Shown here: positions 1 to 7,772 of the stretch, piece after piece
How the letters are laid out: each line of letters opens with the position of its first letter
Numbering within the stretch: the stretch's first letter is position 1
Source of the DNA: Actinomycetota bacterium
GTDB lineage: Bacteria; Actinomycetota; Acidimicrobiia; Acidimicrobiales; Iamiaceae
DNA length: 64,000 nt
Direction: 5' to 3'
Assembly (NCBI GenBank): GCA_019639075.1
Contig: JAHBSO010000011.1
Coordinates: 1 to 64,000, forward strand
Program-made: the position numbers and the translations under genes
Notes under the pieces: generated by a model
Told to the model about the DNA's origin: nothing
What the model saw: the letters and a program-made list of their open reading frames with translations, nothing else
Database searches by the model: none

Positions 1-96
1 GACAACGCCAGCCGGCTCATCGGCGCGGCCACAGCCGACGACGTGCTCGACCACGTCCTGCCCGACGGCTGGCGGCGACGGGCAGGTCGGTCGTGA
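1..96 (+). CDS. C-terminal end of a probable MgtE-N/CBS domain protein (partial)
   Basis: The window opens inside an open frame whose last 31 residues are visible before a TGA. The tail reads RLIGAATADDVLDHVLPDGW. This closely resembles the end of the CBS-domain half of actinobacterial magnesium-transporter MgtE-like proteins, which typically finish with a 'GAVTVDDVLDHLLPDDW'-type segment. Those proteins are commonly encoded immediately before a DUF1003 gene, as here, where the stop overlaps the next start by 4 bp (GTGA). The identification rests on a short tail plus context, so the product is probable only. Confidence 0.55.
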   Translation, partial: DNASRLIGAATADDVLDHVLPDGWRRRAGRS

Positions 97-620
97 TCCG
101 CCGAGGCGAGGACCTCTCCGAGCCCAGGCGGGCGGGCCGGTTCGGGGACTTCTACGACCCGGAGGCGTTCGGGCGGTTCTCCGAGGCGATCGCCCGCACC
201 CTCGGCACCGCTCGCTTCCTCGTGGTCCAGACGGTGATCGTCATCGGGTGGGTCTCCCTCAACGTGCTGTCGATCGTGCACCACTGGGACCCGTACCCGT
301 TCATCCTCCTGAACCTGGCCTTCTCCACCCAGGCCGCGTACGCCGCGCCGCTGATCCTCCTCGCCCAGAACCGCCAGGACGACCGCGACCGGGCCCAGGC
401 CGAGGTCGACCGGGAGGTCAACGCCCGGACCCAGGCGGACACCGAGTTCCTCGCCCGCGAGCTGTCGTCGGTCCGCCTGACGCTCGCCGACGTGGTCACC
501 TCGGAGGACCTCCGCGACGCGGTCGACCGCGTCGGTGATGCCCTGGACGACCTCGCCGCCCGCATCGACGCCCTCACCGGGGGTCAGGTCGCGTCGGCCA
601 TCGAGGAGGACCCTGCGTGA
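93..620 (+). CDS. DUF1003 domain membrane protein
   Basis: This 175-residue protein has two predicted membrane helices at about residues 40-60 and 72-92. They carry the DUF1003 hallmark: a Trp/Asn-rich first helix, then DPYPFILLNLAFSTQAAYAA and LLAQNRQDDRDR. A charged cytoplasmic coiled-coil-like tail follows (about 95-165). The biochemical function of the family is not established; members usually sit beside MgtE/CBS proteins, as this one does. The GTG start overlaps the upstream stop and its own stop overlaps the next GTG, so three genes look translationally coupled. Confidence 0.9.
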   Translation: MIRRGEDLSEPRRAGRFGDFYDPEAFGRFSEAIARTLGTARFLVVQTVIVIGWVSLNVLSIVHHWDPYPFILLNLAFSTQAAYAAPLILLAQNRQDDRDRAQAEVDREVNARTQADTEFLARELSSVRLTLADVVTSEDLRDAVDRVGDALDDLAARIDALTGGQVASAIEEDPA

Positions 621-2146
621 ACCGCTCCGCCCGGCGCCGCCACCTCGGGGCGGTGCTGCTCGCGACGGCGCTCGTCCTGCCGACGGCCTGCAGCGCCAGC
701 GGTCCCGAGGACACCGCCGCGTCCGGCAGCACCACCACCGCAGCCCCCACCACGACCACCGACGGCACCACCAGCGAGCCGGGCGATCTGCCGATCCCGG
801 CGCTCGACTGGACCCCGTGCGGCGGTCCCTTCGAGTGCGCAGACCTCGTCGTCCCGGTCGACTACGACGACCCGACCGGTCCCACCACGACGATCGCCCT
901 CAACCGCCGGCCGGCCGCGCAGCCCTCCGAACGGATCGGAGCCATCGCCTTCAACCCCGGTGGCCCCGGCGCGTCGGGCAAGCAGCTGGTCCAGAGCCTC
1001 CTGATCCCCGAGGAGCTGCGGGACCGCTTCGACATCGTCGGCTTCGATCCCCGCGGGGTCGGTGACAGCGATCCGCTCGAGTGCCACTCGCACCTCCAGG
1101 AGATGTACGACGCCGACCCGACCATCGAGGACGCGGCCGACGAGGAACGCTACGTGGAGGTCTCCGAGGAGTTCGTCGACGAGTGCAAGGAGAAGTACGG
1201 CGACCTCCTGCCCCACCTCGGCACGGCGAACGTGGCCCGTGACCTCGACCGGATCCGGGCCGCGCTCGGCGACGACCAGCTCAACTACGTCGGCTTCTCC
1301 TACGGCACCTCGATCGGCCAGCAGTACGCCCGGCTCTTCCCCGAACGGGTGCGGACGATGGTGCTCGACGGCGTCGTCGACCAGACCGTGGACGGGCTCA
1401 CCGCCGCCGCCGAGCAGGCCCGGGGCTTCGAGAAGGCGCTGTCGAACTACGCGTCGTCCTGCGACCGCGACCAGTGCTTCGCCGATCCCACCAAGACGGT
1501 GATCGCCCGGGTGATCTCGGCGGCGGAGCGGACGCCGATCCCCGCGCCGGGCGCCGACCGCCCCGCCACCCCGGGGGTGATCAACCTTGGCCTCGGCTAC
1601 GCGCTCTACTCGGAGTTCCTCTGGGACCAGCTCACCGCCGCGCTCGGACAGGCCGACGAGGACGGTGACGGCACCGGGCTCGTCGAGCTCGCGGACGGCT
1701 ACCTCGGCCGGGACGGGGACGGTGAGTACTCCAGCGGCTTCGAGATCTACTTCGCGGTGAGCTGCCTCGACTCGGAGTGGCCCGACGACGTCGACGACGT
1801 GTTCGCGGCCGGCAAGGATGCCGCGAAGGACAGTCCCACGTTCGGCGAAGCGATCGTCAACGACTACGCCCGCTGCGCGCTGTGGCCGACCCCACCCCAG
1901 CCGCTCGAACCCGTCCCCACCGACCAGGCGGGCCTGGCCCCGGTGCTGGTGATCAGCACGACCGGCGACCCCGCGACCCCGTACGAGAACGGGGTCCGGG
2001 TGGCCGAGCAGCTCCCCGGGGCCCGGCTCATCACCTACGACGGCGAGGGCCACACCGTGGCCTTCCAGGGCGTGAACTGCGTCGACGACGCGGTGATCGA
2101 CTACCTGCTCACCGCCGAGGTCCCGGCCGACGACCTCACCTGCTGA
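617..2146 (+). CDS. secreted alpha/beta-hydrolase lipoprotein (tripeptidyl-aminopeptidase type)
   Basis: A 509-residue exported hydrolase. A basic n-region and hydrophobic stretch end in an LPTAC lipobox (Cys about residue 25), followed by a T/S-rich linker typical of surface lipoproteins. The catalytic domain shows FNPGGPGASG (oxyanion region), the nucleophile elbow GFSYGTS with Ser228, a late Asp in TTGDPATPYENG and a His in GEGHTVAF. The C-terminal segment matches the TAP-like domain of actinobacterial SlpD/SlpE-type peptidases, which trim short peptides outside the cell. Its GTG overlaps the DUF1003 stop by 4 bp, and its 3' end overlaps convergent prfC by 11 bp. The exact substrate cannot be told. 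Confidence 0.9.
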   Translation: MNRSARRRHLGAVLLATALVLPTACSASGPEDTAASGSTTTAAPTTTTDGTTSEPGDLPIPALDWTPCGGPFECADLVVPVDYDDPTGPTTTIALNRRPAAQPSERIGAIAFNPGGPGASGKQLVQSLLIPEELRDRFDIVGFDPRGVGDSDPLECHSHLQEMYDADPTIEDAADEERYVEVSEEFVDECKEKYGDLLPHLGTANVARDLDRIRAALGDDQLNYVGFSYGTSIGQQYARLFPERVRTMVLDGVVDQTVDGLTAAAEQARGFEKALSNYASSCDRDQCFADPTKTVIARVISAAERTPIPAPGADRPATPGVINLGLGYALYSEFLWDQLTAALGQADEDGDGTGLVELADGYLGRDGDGEYSSGFEIYFAVSCLDSEWPDDVDDVFAAGKDAAKDSPTFGEAIVNDYARCALWPTPPQPLEPVPTDQAGLAPVLVISTTGDPATPYENGVRVAEQLPGARLITYDGEGHTVAFQGVNCVDDAVIDYLLTAEVPADDLTC

Positions 2147-3761
2147 CCGACGCCACCTGGTCGCCGGCCACCAGCGTCTCGAGCACCAGCTCCGGCTGCT
2201 CGGCCTCCAACCGTTCCAGCCAGTAGGTGCTCTCGAACACGGCGATCAGCGTGCCGTCCTTGCGCTCGAGCACGTCGACGCCCCGCATGGCGCGGAGCGC
2301 GTCGGCGGTGGTGCGGTCCGTGCGGCGGGCGACCGTGTAGCTGGTGGGACTCAGCTCGACCGGAGCGCCGAACTCGTTCTCCAGGCGGTGCAGGGCGACG
2401 TCGAACTGCATCGGTCCCACCGCGGCGAGCACGGGTGCCTGGTCGCCGGTGTCGGGGTGGCGCAGCACCTGCACGACGCCCTCCTCGTCGAGCTGGTCGA
2501 TCCCCTTGCGGAACTGCTTGAACCGGCCGGTGTCACGGACGCGGGCGACCGAGAAGAACTCGGGCGCGAACGACGGGATGCGGGGGAACTCGACGGGCTC
2601 CTCGAACCACAGGGTGTCACCGACCCGGACGTCGGTGGCGTTGACCAGGCCGACCACGTCGCCCGGGTACGCCAGGTCGACGGTCTCGCGGTCCGACCCG
2701 CTCACGGAGTGCGCGTACTTGGTGGCGAACGGCTTGCCGGTGCGGGCATGGGTGACGACCATGCCCCGCTCGAAGGTGCCCGAACAGACCCGGACGAACG
2801 CGATCCGATCCCGGTGGGCCTTGTCCATGTTGGCCTGGACCTTGAACGCGAAGCCGCTGAACGGGGCGTCGAGCGAACGCTCGTGACCCTCCTGGTCGCG
2901 GCGGGCACCGGCCGACGGCGCCAGGTCGATCACCGCGTCGAGGAGCAGCCGCACGCCGAAGTTGGTGAGCGCGGAGCCGAAGAAGGTCGGTGACAGCTCG
3001 CCGCCGAGGAACAGCTCCTCGTCGTGGTCCAGACCCATGGTCTGCAGCAGCTCGACGCCGTCGCGCGCCACCGTCCACGCCTCGCCCTCCTCCTCGGCGG
3101 CGCGGTGGGGGGCGACCACCTCCTCCGGCGCCACCTCGGCGCCCCGGGCGGTGCGGGTGAAGCGGACGAAGTCCCCGGAGCGACGGTCGATGACGCCGCG
3201 GAAGTCCCCGGCGATGCCGACCGGCCAGGTCACCGGGGCGGCGACGACGCCGATCTGCTCCTCGATCTCGTCGAGCAGCTCCAGCGCCTCGAGGCCGGGC
3301 CGGTCCCACTTGTTGATGAACGTGATCAGCGGCATCTGCCGGGCCTTGCAGACCTCGAACAGCTTGAGGGTCTGGGGCTCGATGCCCTTGGCCGCGTCGA
3401 GCACCATCACCGCGGCGTCGGCCGCCGCCAGCACCCGGTAGGTGTCCTCGGAGAAATCCTTGTGACCTGGGGTGTCGAGCAGGTTGACCACCCGATCGCG
3501 GTACGGGAACTGCAGCACGGTCGAGGTGATCGAGATGCCCCGCTGCTGCTCCAGCTCCATCCAGTCCGAGGTGGCCGAGCGGCGGTCGCCGCGGGCCTTC
3601 ACGGCGCCGGCCCCGCCGATCAGGGCGCCGCCGTAGAGGAGGAACTTCTCGGTGAGCGTCGTCTTCCCCGCGTCGGGGTGCGAGATGATGGCGAAGGTAC
3701 GACGGCGGGCGGCTTCGCTGGCGGGGTCGGTCACGGTGGCGTCCTCGGGCTGCTGGGGCAT
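2136..3761 (-). CDS. prfC: peptide chain release factor 3 (RF3)
   Basis: A translational GTPase of about 541 residues that recycles RF1/RF2 from the terminating ribosome; E. coli RF3 has 529. The G-domain motifs are intact: HPDAGKTTLTEK (G1), DTPGHKDFSEDTYRVL (G3) and NKWDRPG (G4), followed by an RF3-type domain II and the C-terminal domain. The frame stays open about 75 codons upstream, but homology begins at MPQQPEDATVTDP, so that ATG was chosen. A GTG ten codons later is an alternative. The gene converges on the lipoprotein gene and is divergent from hisN. Confidence 0.93.
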   Translation of the reverse strand: MPQQPEDATVTDPASEAARRRTFAIISHPDAGKTTLTEKFLLYGGALIGGAGAVKARGDRRSATSDWMELEQQRGISITSTVLQFPYRDRVVNLLDTPGHKDFSEDTYRVLAAADAAVMVLDAAKGIEPQTLKLFEVCKARQMPLITFINKWDRPGLEALELLDEIEEQIGVVAAPVTWPVGIAGDFRGVIDRRSGDFVRFTRTARGAEVAPEEVVAPHRAAEEEGEAWTVARDGVELLQTMGLDHDEELFLGGELSPTFFGSALTNFGVRLLLDAVIDLAPSAGARRDQEGHERSLDAPFSGFAFKVQANMDKAHRDRIAFVRVCSGTFERGMVVTHARTGKPFATKYAHSVSGSDRETVDLAYPGDVVGLVNATDVRVGDTLWFEEPVEFPRIPSFAPEFFSVARVRDTGRFKQFRKGIDQLDEEGVVQVLRHPDTGDQAPVLAAVGPMQFDVALHRLENEFGAPVELSPTSYTVARRTDRTTADALRAMRGVDVLERKDGTLIAVFESTYWLERLEAEQPELVLETLVAGDQVASVSR

Positions 3762-3789
3762 CACGACGCTACAGCGACGACGACGCTGG

Positions 3790-3831
3790 TCCCTGAGCGA
3801 GAACGGAGCGCCAGCGGAGTGGAGTCGAAGG
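3790..3831. repeat. dispersed intergenic palindromic repeat (TCGACTCC family), single copy
   Basis: The stretch reads CTGAGCGAGAACGGAGCG followed by CCAGCGGAGTGGAGTCGAAG. It is the reverse-complement form of a repeat found near 41.7, 45.5, 52.4 and 53.3 kb. It lies in the divergent prfC-hisN gap and contains inverted GAGCG/CGCTC-type segments able to fold. No coding role is apparent. Confidence 0.7.
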
Positions 3832-3852
3832 GCGACATGCGATGATGTCGCC

Positions 3853-4617
3853 ATGGCCGCTCCGACCGACCCCGAACTGCTCGAGACCGCGGTGGGGTTC
3901 CTCCGCCAAGCCGGGGAGCTCACCCTCCAGTACTTCCGCCGCGACGACCTGGCCATCGACCGAAAGGGCGACGGCACGCCCGTCACGGTGGCCGACCGAG
4001 GGGCCGAGCGCCTGCTCCGGGAGTTGATCGAGGAGGCCTACCCCGACGACGGGATCCTCGGCGAGGAGGAGGCCGAGAAGCTCGGCACCTCGGGTCGACG
4101 GTGGATCATCGACCCCATCGACGGCACCAAGGCGTTCACCCACGGCGTACCCCTGTACTCGAACCTGCTCGCCGTCGAGGACGACGAGGGCATCCAGGTC
4201 GGGGTGATCAACGTGCCCGCCCTCGGAGAGACGGTCTACGCCGGCCGCGGGCTCGGCTGCTTCTGCAACGGCGAGCCCTGCTCGGTCAACGGGCGCGAAG
4301 GCGTCGACGACGCGTACCTCACCTCCAGCGGCCTCAGCCCCTGGAGCGACGGATCCATCGTCCGGGCCAAGGCGGCGGGGCTCAACCTGCGCACCTGGGG
4401 CGACGGGTACGGCTACGTCCTGGTCGCCACCGGCCGGGTCGAGGCCATGTTCGACCCCAAGGCCGAGCTGTACGACCTCGCCCCGATGCCCGTCGTCATG
4501 GCCGAGGCCGGCGGCCGCTTCACCGACCTGTCGGGGGCGATCGACCCCGCCGGCGGCAGTGGCCTGGCCACCAACGGGCGGATCCACGACGAGCTGCTGG
4601 ACATCCTCAACGACTGA
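3853..4617 (+). CDS. hisN: inositol-monophosphatase family phosphatase, probable histidinol-phosphatase HisN
   Basis: A 254-residue Mg-dependent phosphatase. The metal sites of the family are visible: an acidic GEEEAEK segment at 70-76, DPIDGTKAF at 88-96 and the late YDLAP...EAGGRFTDLSG block. The spacing, and the GVP(L) that follows the DPIDGT motif, match actinobacterial HisN, which dephosphorylates histidinol phosphate in histidine synthesis. Relatives that act on inositol-1-phosphate or PAP are hard to separate by sequence. No other his genes are nearby. The start is the ATG of MAAPTDPEL; the frame is open further upstream but runs through the intergenic repeat. Confidence 0.85.
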   Translation: MAAPTDPELLETAVGFLRQAGELTLQYFRRDDLAIDRKGDGTPVTVADRGAERLLRELIEEAYPDDGILGEEEAEKLGTSGRRWIIDPIDGTKAFTHGVPLYSNLLAVEDDEGIQVGVINVPALGETVYAGRGLGCFCNGEPCSVNGREGVDDAYLTSSGLSPWSDGSIVRAKAAGLNLRTWGDGYGYVLVATGRVEAMFDPKAELYDLAPMPVVMAEAGGRFTDLSGAIDPAGGSGLATNGRIHDELLDILND

Positions 4618-4693
4618 CGGCTTTCTGACCTCTTCGTCAGGTTCGTCCAGGTCACGAGTTCACGGGGCGTGACGAAAAACGCCAGGACGAACG

Positions 4694-4721
4694 CTCACCG
4701 AATCCGTCGAGGGGCCGATCA
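4694..4721 (+). promoter_or_regulatory. candidate sigma-28 (FliA)-type promoter before the FlgN-like gene
   Basis: CTCA at 4694-4697 and GCCGATCA at 4714-4721 are separated by 16 bp and end 9 bp before the ATG. This resembles the sigma-28 consensus (TAAA, about 15 bp, GCCGATAA) with one mismatch in the -10 octamer. The convergent neighbour encodes a FliA/WhiG-type sigma factor. The match is visual only. Confidence 0.4.
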
Positions 4722-4730
4722 AGACCGTGA

Positions 4731-5231
4731 ATGGAGCGCGTCGCATCGATCCTCGAACGTGAGCGAGACCACCTCGAGGTCCTGCTCTTCAAGCTGGTGG
4801 AGACCCGCCTGATCCTCCGGGCCAACGAGCTCCGGTTCCTGGGCCGGGCGACCGGCGAGGTGGACGACGCCAGGACCCGCTGCCGCGAGGTCGACCTCGT
4901 CCGGGCCGCCACCGTCGCCACCCACGTCGGGGGCACGACCCTGCGCCACCTCGCGGCCGCCAGCCCCGAACCGTGGCCGGGCATCCTGCGGGACCACCAC
5001 GACGCGCTCACCACGCTCGTGTCGGAGATCGAGCTCACCGCGCACCAGAACGCCGAACTGGCCCGTCTCGGTCTCGAAGCCATGCAGCTCGCACCGGTCG
5101 GTGTCGGGGCGGCCGGTCCGATCAGCGACGGCGACGAGCTGGTCCGCCTGGCCCGGGGCGCCGCCCTCACCTCGGTGCTCGGCACCGCCGCCCGGCTCCG
5201 CATGCCGGACCTCCTCGCCTTCCTCCGCTGA
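4731..5231 (+). CDS. FlgN-like (flagellar export chaperone-like) protein
   Basis: A 166-residue, mostly helical protein. It begins VASILERERDHLEVLLFKL and has long heptad-like stretches rich in Leu, Glu and Arg, matching the helical-bundle architecture of FlgN, which chaperones hook-associated proteins. Recognition is from the N-terminal pattern and the context of a FliA-type sigma factor on the opposite strand; no other flagellar gene is in the window. It is preceded by a possible sigma-28 promoter and followed by a cluster of palindromic repeats. It could also be an unrelated helical protein. Confidence 0.55.
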   Translation: MERVASILERERDHLEVLLFKLVETRLILRANELRFLGRATGEVDDARTRCREVDLVRAATVATHVGGTTLRHLAAASPEPWPGILRDHHDALTTLVSEIELTAHQNAELARLGLEAMQLAPVGVGAAGPISDGDELVRLARGAALTSVLGTAARLRMPDLLAFLR

Positions 5232-5238
5232 CCCACCA

Positions 5239-5372
5239 GCACAGGTTGGGTCGGACCCCGACCGTGCGCCTCCAGCGAGCTGCACAGGTGGGGTCGGACC
5301 CCGACCGTGCCGCTCCGACGAGCAGCACCTCGCCGCGGCACCTGCACGGTCGGGGTCCGACCCCGCCTGTGC
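5239..5372. repeat. three copies of a 29-bp GGGGTCGGACCCC repeat
   Basis: Two direct copies (5239-5267 and 5282-5310) of GCACAGGTGGGGTCGGACC followed by CCGACCGTGC, the first with one substitution, are followed by an inverted copy at 5344-5372. Each unit is itself partly palindromic around GGGGTCGGACCCC, and the outer copies can pair into a long hairpin. It lies between the convergent FlgN-like and sigma-factor genes. A related but distinct inverted pair sits at 47.4 kb. REP-like elements of this kind are usually mobilised in trans; no transposase is adjacent. Confidence 0.85.
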
Positions 5373-5388
5373 CGTGACGCGTCACGGC
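5371..5388. terminator. GC-rich palindrome between convergent genes
   Basis: GCCGTGACGCGTCACGGC is a perfect 8-bp-arm palindrome at the end of the repeat cluster and about 40 bp from the sigma-factor stop. It lacks a T-tract, so intrinsic terminator function is only plausible. Confidence 0.35.
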
Positions 5389-5429
5389 CCGGCGCCATTG
5401 CCGGGCCGTGAGTTCGGGTTGCGGGACGT

Positions 5430-6290
5430 TCAGGCCGTGACGGCCGCGTCACCGATCCGGTCGTGCCAGTGCGACGCTCCTGCGATCGCCGTGGCGTAAC
5501 CGGCCTTGCGCCGGGCGACCCGACCCTGCGGGGCGGGCTCGTCGGTCGCGTTGTCGTACTGGGCGGTGATGCCCTCCCGCAGCATCTCCAGCGCCTCGGA
5601 GCGGAGCTGGGAGATGCGGGACTCGGTCACCCCGAGGAAGGAGGCCAGTTCCTGGGACTTGCGGCCCTCGAGGAAATACCCGACGATCACCAGGCGGTGC
5701 CGCTCGGGGAGGAGGTGCACGGCGTCACGCAGGTAGGCGTGCAGCTCCCGGTTCTCCAGCTCGGCGCTCGGCTCGAGGGTGGAGTCGTCGGTGAGGACGT
5801 CGACCAGGGTGAGGTCCTCCTCGCCGTCGTTCACGTCGTACTCGAGGGCGAGCACCACCGAGCGGAACATCTTGTCCTGGAGCCGGCGCAGCTCCGCCTC
5901 GGTCACCCCGAGGGCCTCGGCGGTCTCGGTCGTCGACGGCATGCGGCCCAGGCTGCTGGCCAGGCGCTGCTCGATCGACTCGAGGCGGCGGGCGAGGTTC
6001 CGCACCGACCGGGGCGCCCAGTCGGCGGCCCGGACGGCATCGAGGATCGCGCCGCGGATTCGTTGGGCGGCGAAGCGGTCGAAGGGAACCCCCCGATCCT
6101 CCTCGTAGCGCTTCGCCGCCTCGACCAGGCCGAGGGCACCGGCCGTGGCCAGCTCCTCGCGGTCGACATGGCGAGGGAAGTTCACCGCCACCTGGAACAC
6201 CACATGGCGTACCAGCGGCAGGTGCTGCTCGATGAGCTCCCTCGTCTTCGGATCGGTTCCCCCACGCATCGTCATCGCCACTGTCTCCAT
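5430..6290 (-). CDS. FliA/WhiG-type RNA polymerase sigma factor (sigma-28 family)
   Basis: A 286-residue group 3 sigma factor. It has region 2 (LIEQHLPLVRHVVFQVAVNF, then FDRFAAQRIRGAILDAVRAA and DWAPRSVR), a region 3 segment, and region 4 with the helix-turn-helix KSQELASFLGVTESRISQL. The DWAPRSVR block is typical of FliA/WhiG. Such factors direct flagellar or developmental transcription, and the FlgN-like gene opposite favours a motility role. Two ATGs compete: METVAM (chosen) and MTMRGG five codons later. The frame is open upstream, but the composition there is AT-rich and non-coding. The cognate FlgM was not seen. Confidence 0.85.
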   Translation of the reverse strand: METVAMTMRGGTDPKTRELIEQHLPLVRHVVFQVAVNFPRHVDREELATAGALGLVEAAKRYEEDRGVPFDRFAAQRIRGAILDAVRAADWAPRSVRNLARRLESIEQRLASSLGRMPSTTETAEALGVTEAELRRLQDKMFRSVVLALEYDVNDGEEDLTLVDVLTDDSTLEPSAELENRELHAYLRDAVHLLPERHRLVIVGYFLEGRKSQELASFLGVTESRISQLRSEALEMLREGITAQYDNATDEPAPQGRVARRKAGYATAIAGASHWHDRIGDAAVTA

Positions 6291-6504
6291 CCCATTGTCC
6301 AGTCGGGTGTCTTCCCGGTTTCGGGCAGTGACGAATGCAACTTGAGCTGATTTTTCGGCGAAAGCCCTGTTCAGGGCCGTTCTGGCAAGAAATGAGTCGG
6401 ATGACCTAGGCCAAAAGTCCCGCTTTTCGAAATGACAACGCGGCAAATGTCATCAATGTAATTCACTGCCTTCAGCCAAATGGGCGCCTCCGAACGAGTG
6501 CCCT
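6291..6504 (-). promoter_or_regulatory. AT-richer upstream region of the sigma-factor gene with two candidate operators
   Basis: This 214-bp gap is visibly less GC-rich than anything nearby. It holds a perfect palindrome GCCCTG-TT-CAGGGC at 6364-6377. Read on the minus strand, it also has CGGGACTTTTGGCCTAGG (6405-6422), which resembles the DosR-type dyad (GGGACTWWAGTCCC-like). On the same strand GCCGAAAA, near the sigma-28 -10 octamer, lies just downstream. These are by-eye matches. The region is plausibly where the sigma gene is controlled. Confidence 0.4.
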
Positions 6505-7479
6505 TCAGCCGAATCGCGCCGCCTTGACCCCCCGCCGGGCGAGCTCGGCCAGGAACGGCTTTGGCTCGACCAGCTCGGCCAGGCCCGCCGCCCCGAGCCG
6601 TCCACCGCGGCCCGAGCCGAGCTCCACGGCCGCGAGCGCCGCCACCGCCCCACCGGCCACCCCGGGTCGATCCATCGCCCCGAGGATCTCCACTCGGATC
6701 CCGTCGGCATCGCGACCCTGCACCTCGACCCGAACGGCGCCGAGCCCGGCCTCGGGGTGCGGACGGCGCAGCATCGGCAGCCGCGAGGTCAGTCGATCGC
6801 GTCGGGTGGCCGCCAGGCGGGCGGTGACCCGGCCCACGCCCCGGAACGCCGGCACGAGCAGGAGCGCGTCGGGCAGCTCGGCGCGGTAGCAATCGGCGGC
6901 CCCGATCGGGTCCGGGAACCACATGAGCTCACGACCCGAGCCGGCCGGCCGGTGCTGCCACCCGCCGTCACGCCAGTCGATCGCAGTGCCGCCCAACGCC
7001 CGGTGGTGCTGACGGGCGCAGGTCGGTCCTGCGGTGCCGAGTCGGGCCACGTGGATCTCGTCGACGGTGTCGAGCTGATCGGAGGCCAGCCGGGCCAGCA
7101 CGCAGGTGAGCCCGGGCGAGAACGTCGCCCCGACCGCCACGGAGACCCCGCGGGCCTCGGCCTCCGGACCGAGGTCGAGGAGCTCGCGCACCGCGGGCAC
7201 CGAATCGGTCGTGGTGACGACGTGCACCCCGGACCGCACCAGCTCCCGGGCTCGCGCGACCTGGGAGGGGCCGTCCGTGGCCAGCACCGCGACCGTCAGG
7301 TCGGCCGGCTCGCCCCCCGGATCGACCGCGACGGCCTTCGCCCCGAGCGACGACGCGACCTCCGCCACCCGCGCCGGGCGCCGATCGCCCACGTAGACCT
7401 TCGCGACCTCGGGCGTCGATGCCAGCTGCCGGGCGGCCCGGGTGCCGATGGCCCCGAGCCCGAAGACGGCCGCCCGCAT
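6505..7479 (-). CDS. Rossmann-fold dehydrogenase / saccharopine-dehydrogenase-like protein
   Basis: A 324-residue NAD(P)-binding protein. It opens with MRAAVFGLGAIGTRAARQL, a classic GxGxxG fold at residues 7-12, and continues with VYVGDRRPARV (second strand) and a central SVAVGATFSPGL segment like saccharopine-dehydrogenase and diaminopimelate-dehydrogenase relatives. The substrate cannot be inferred. The ATG was chosen because homology starts there and it overlaps by 1 bp (TGATG) the stop of a small upstream gene. The longer open frame upstream runs through that gene and a tRNA. Confidence 0.75.
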   Translation of the reverse strand: MRAAVFGLGAIGTRAARQLASTPEVAKVYVGDRRPARVAEVASSLGAKAVAVDPGGEPADLTVAVLATDGPSQVARARELVRSGVHVVTTTDSVPAVRELLDLGPEAEARGVSVAVGATFSPGLTCVLARLASDQLDTVDEIHVARLGTAGPTCARQHHRALGGTAIDWRDGGWQHRPAGSGRELMWFPDPIGAADCYRAELPDALLLVPAFRGVGRVTARLAATRRDRLTSRLPMLRRPHPEAGLGAVRVEVQGRDADGIRVEILGAMDRPGVAGGAVAALAAVELGSGRGGRLGAAGLAELVEPKPFLAELARRGVKAARFG

Positions 7480-7616
7480 CAGCGAAGCTCGTCCGGCGAC
7501 AGTTCCTTCCACCCACCCCGCTGGGGCGGCGTGCCACCGGTGCCCCGCAGGCGGAGCACCGCCGCGATGCCTCCGGCGACGCCGAGGGCGACCAACGCTC
7601 GACGGATCAAGGTCAC
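7479..7616 (-). CDS. 45-residue hypothetical protein, single N-terminal hydrophobic helix
   Basis: A small gene with a GTG start and a GGGAG ribosome-binding site about 8 nt upstream. Residues 4-22 (IRRALVALGVAGGIAAVLR) form an Arg-capped hydrophobic helix. A basic segment LRGTGGTPPQRGGWKEL and an acidic SPDELR end follow. The stop overlaps the dehydrogenase start by 1 bp, arguing for translational coupling. It lies between tRNA-Ile and the dehydrogenase. Similar short 'helix plus GGTPPQRGGW' proteins seem familiar from actinobacteria, but I know no function. Confidence 0.65.
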   Translation of the reverse strand: MTLIRRALVALGVAGGIAAVLRLRGTGGTPPQRGGWKELSPDELR

Positions 7617-7644
7617 GTGGGTGCTCCCGTGCTCGGAGGTGTCG

Positions 7645-7718
<74 letters not shown>

Positions 7719-7772
7719 GAGCGGCTGCCGACGGTAGTGGCTCCACCGGCCGCCATGCGAACCGGTTGGGGG

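Noticed and set aside
6395..6450. Possible cyclic-di-GMP (GEMM-type) riboswitch upstream of the sigma gene
   Set aside because: GAAA and GGGAC segments followed by GGCCTA are reminiscent, but the conserved GCAAAGCC core and the second tetraloop-receptor helix are missing.
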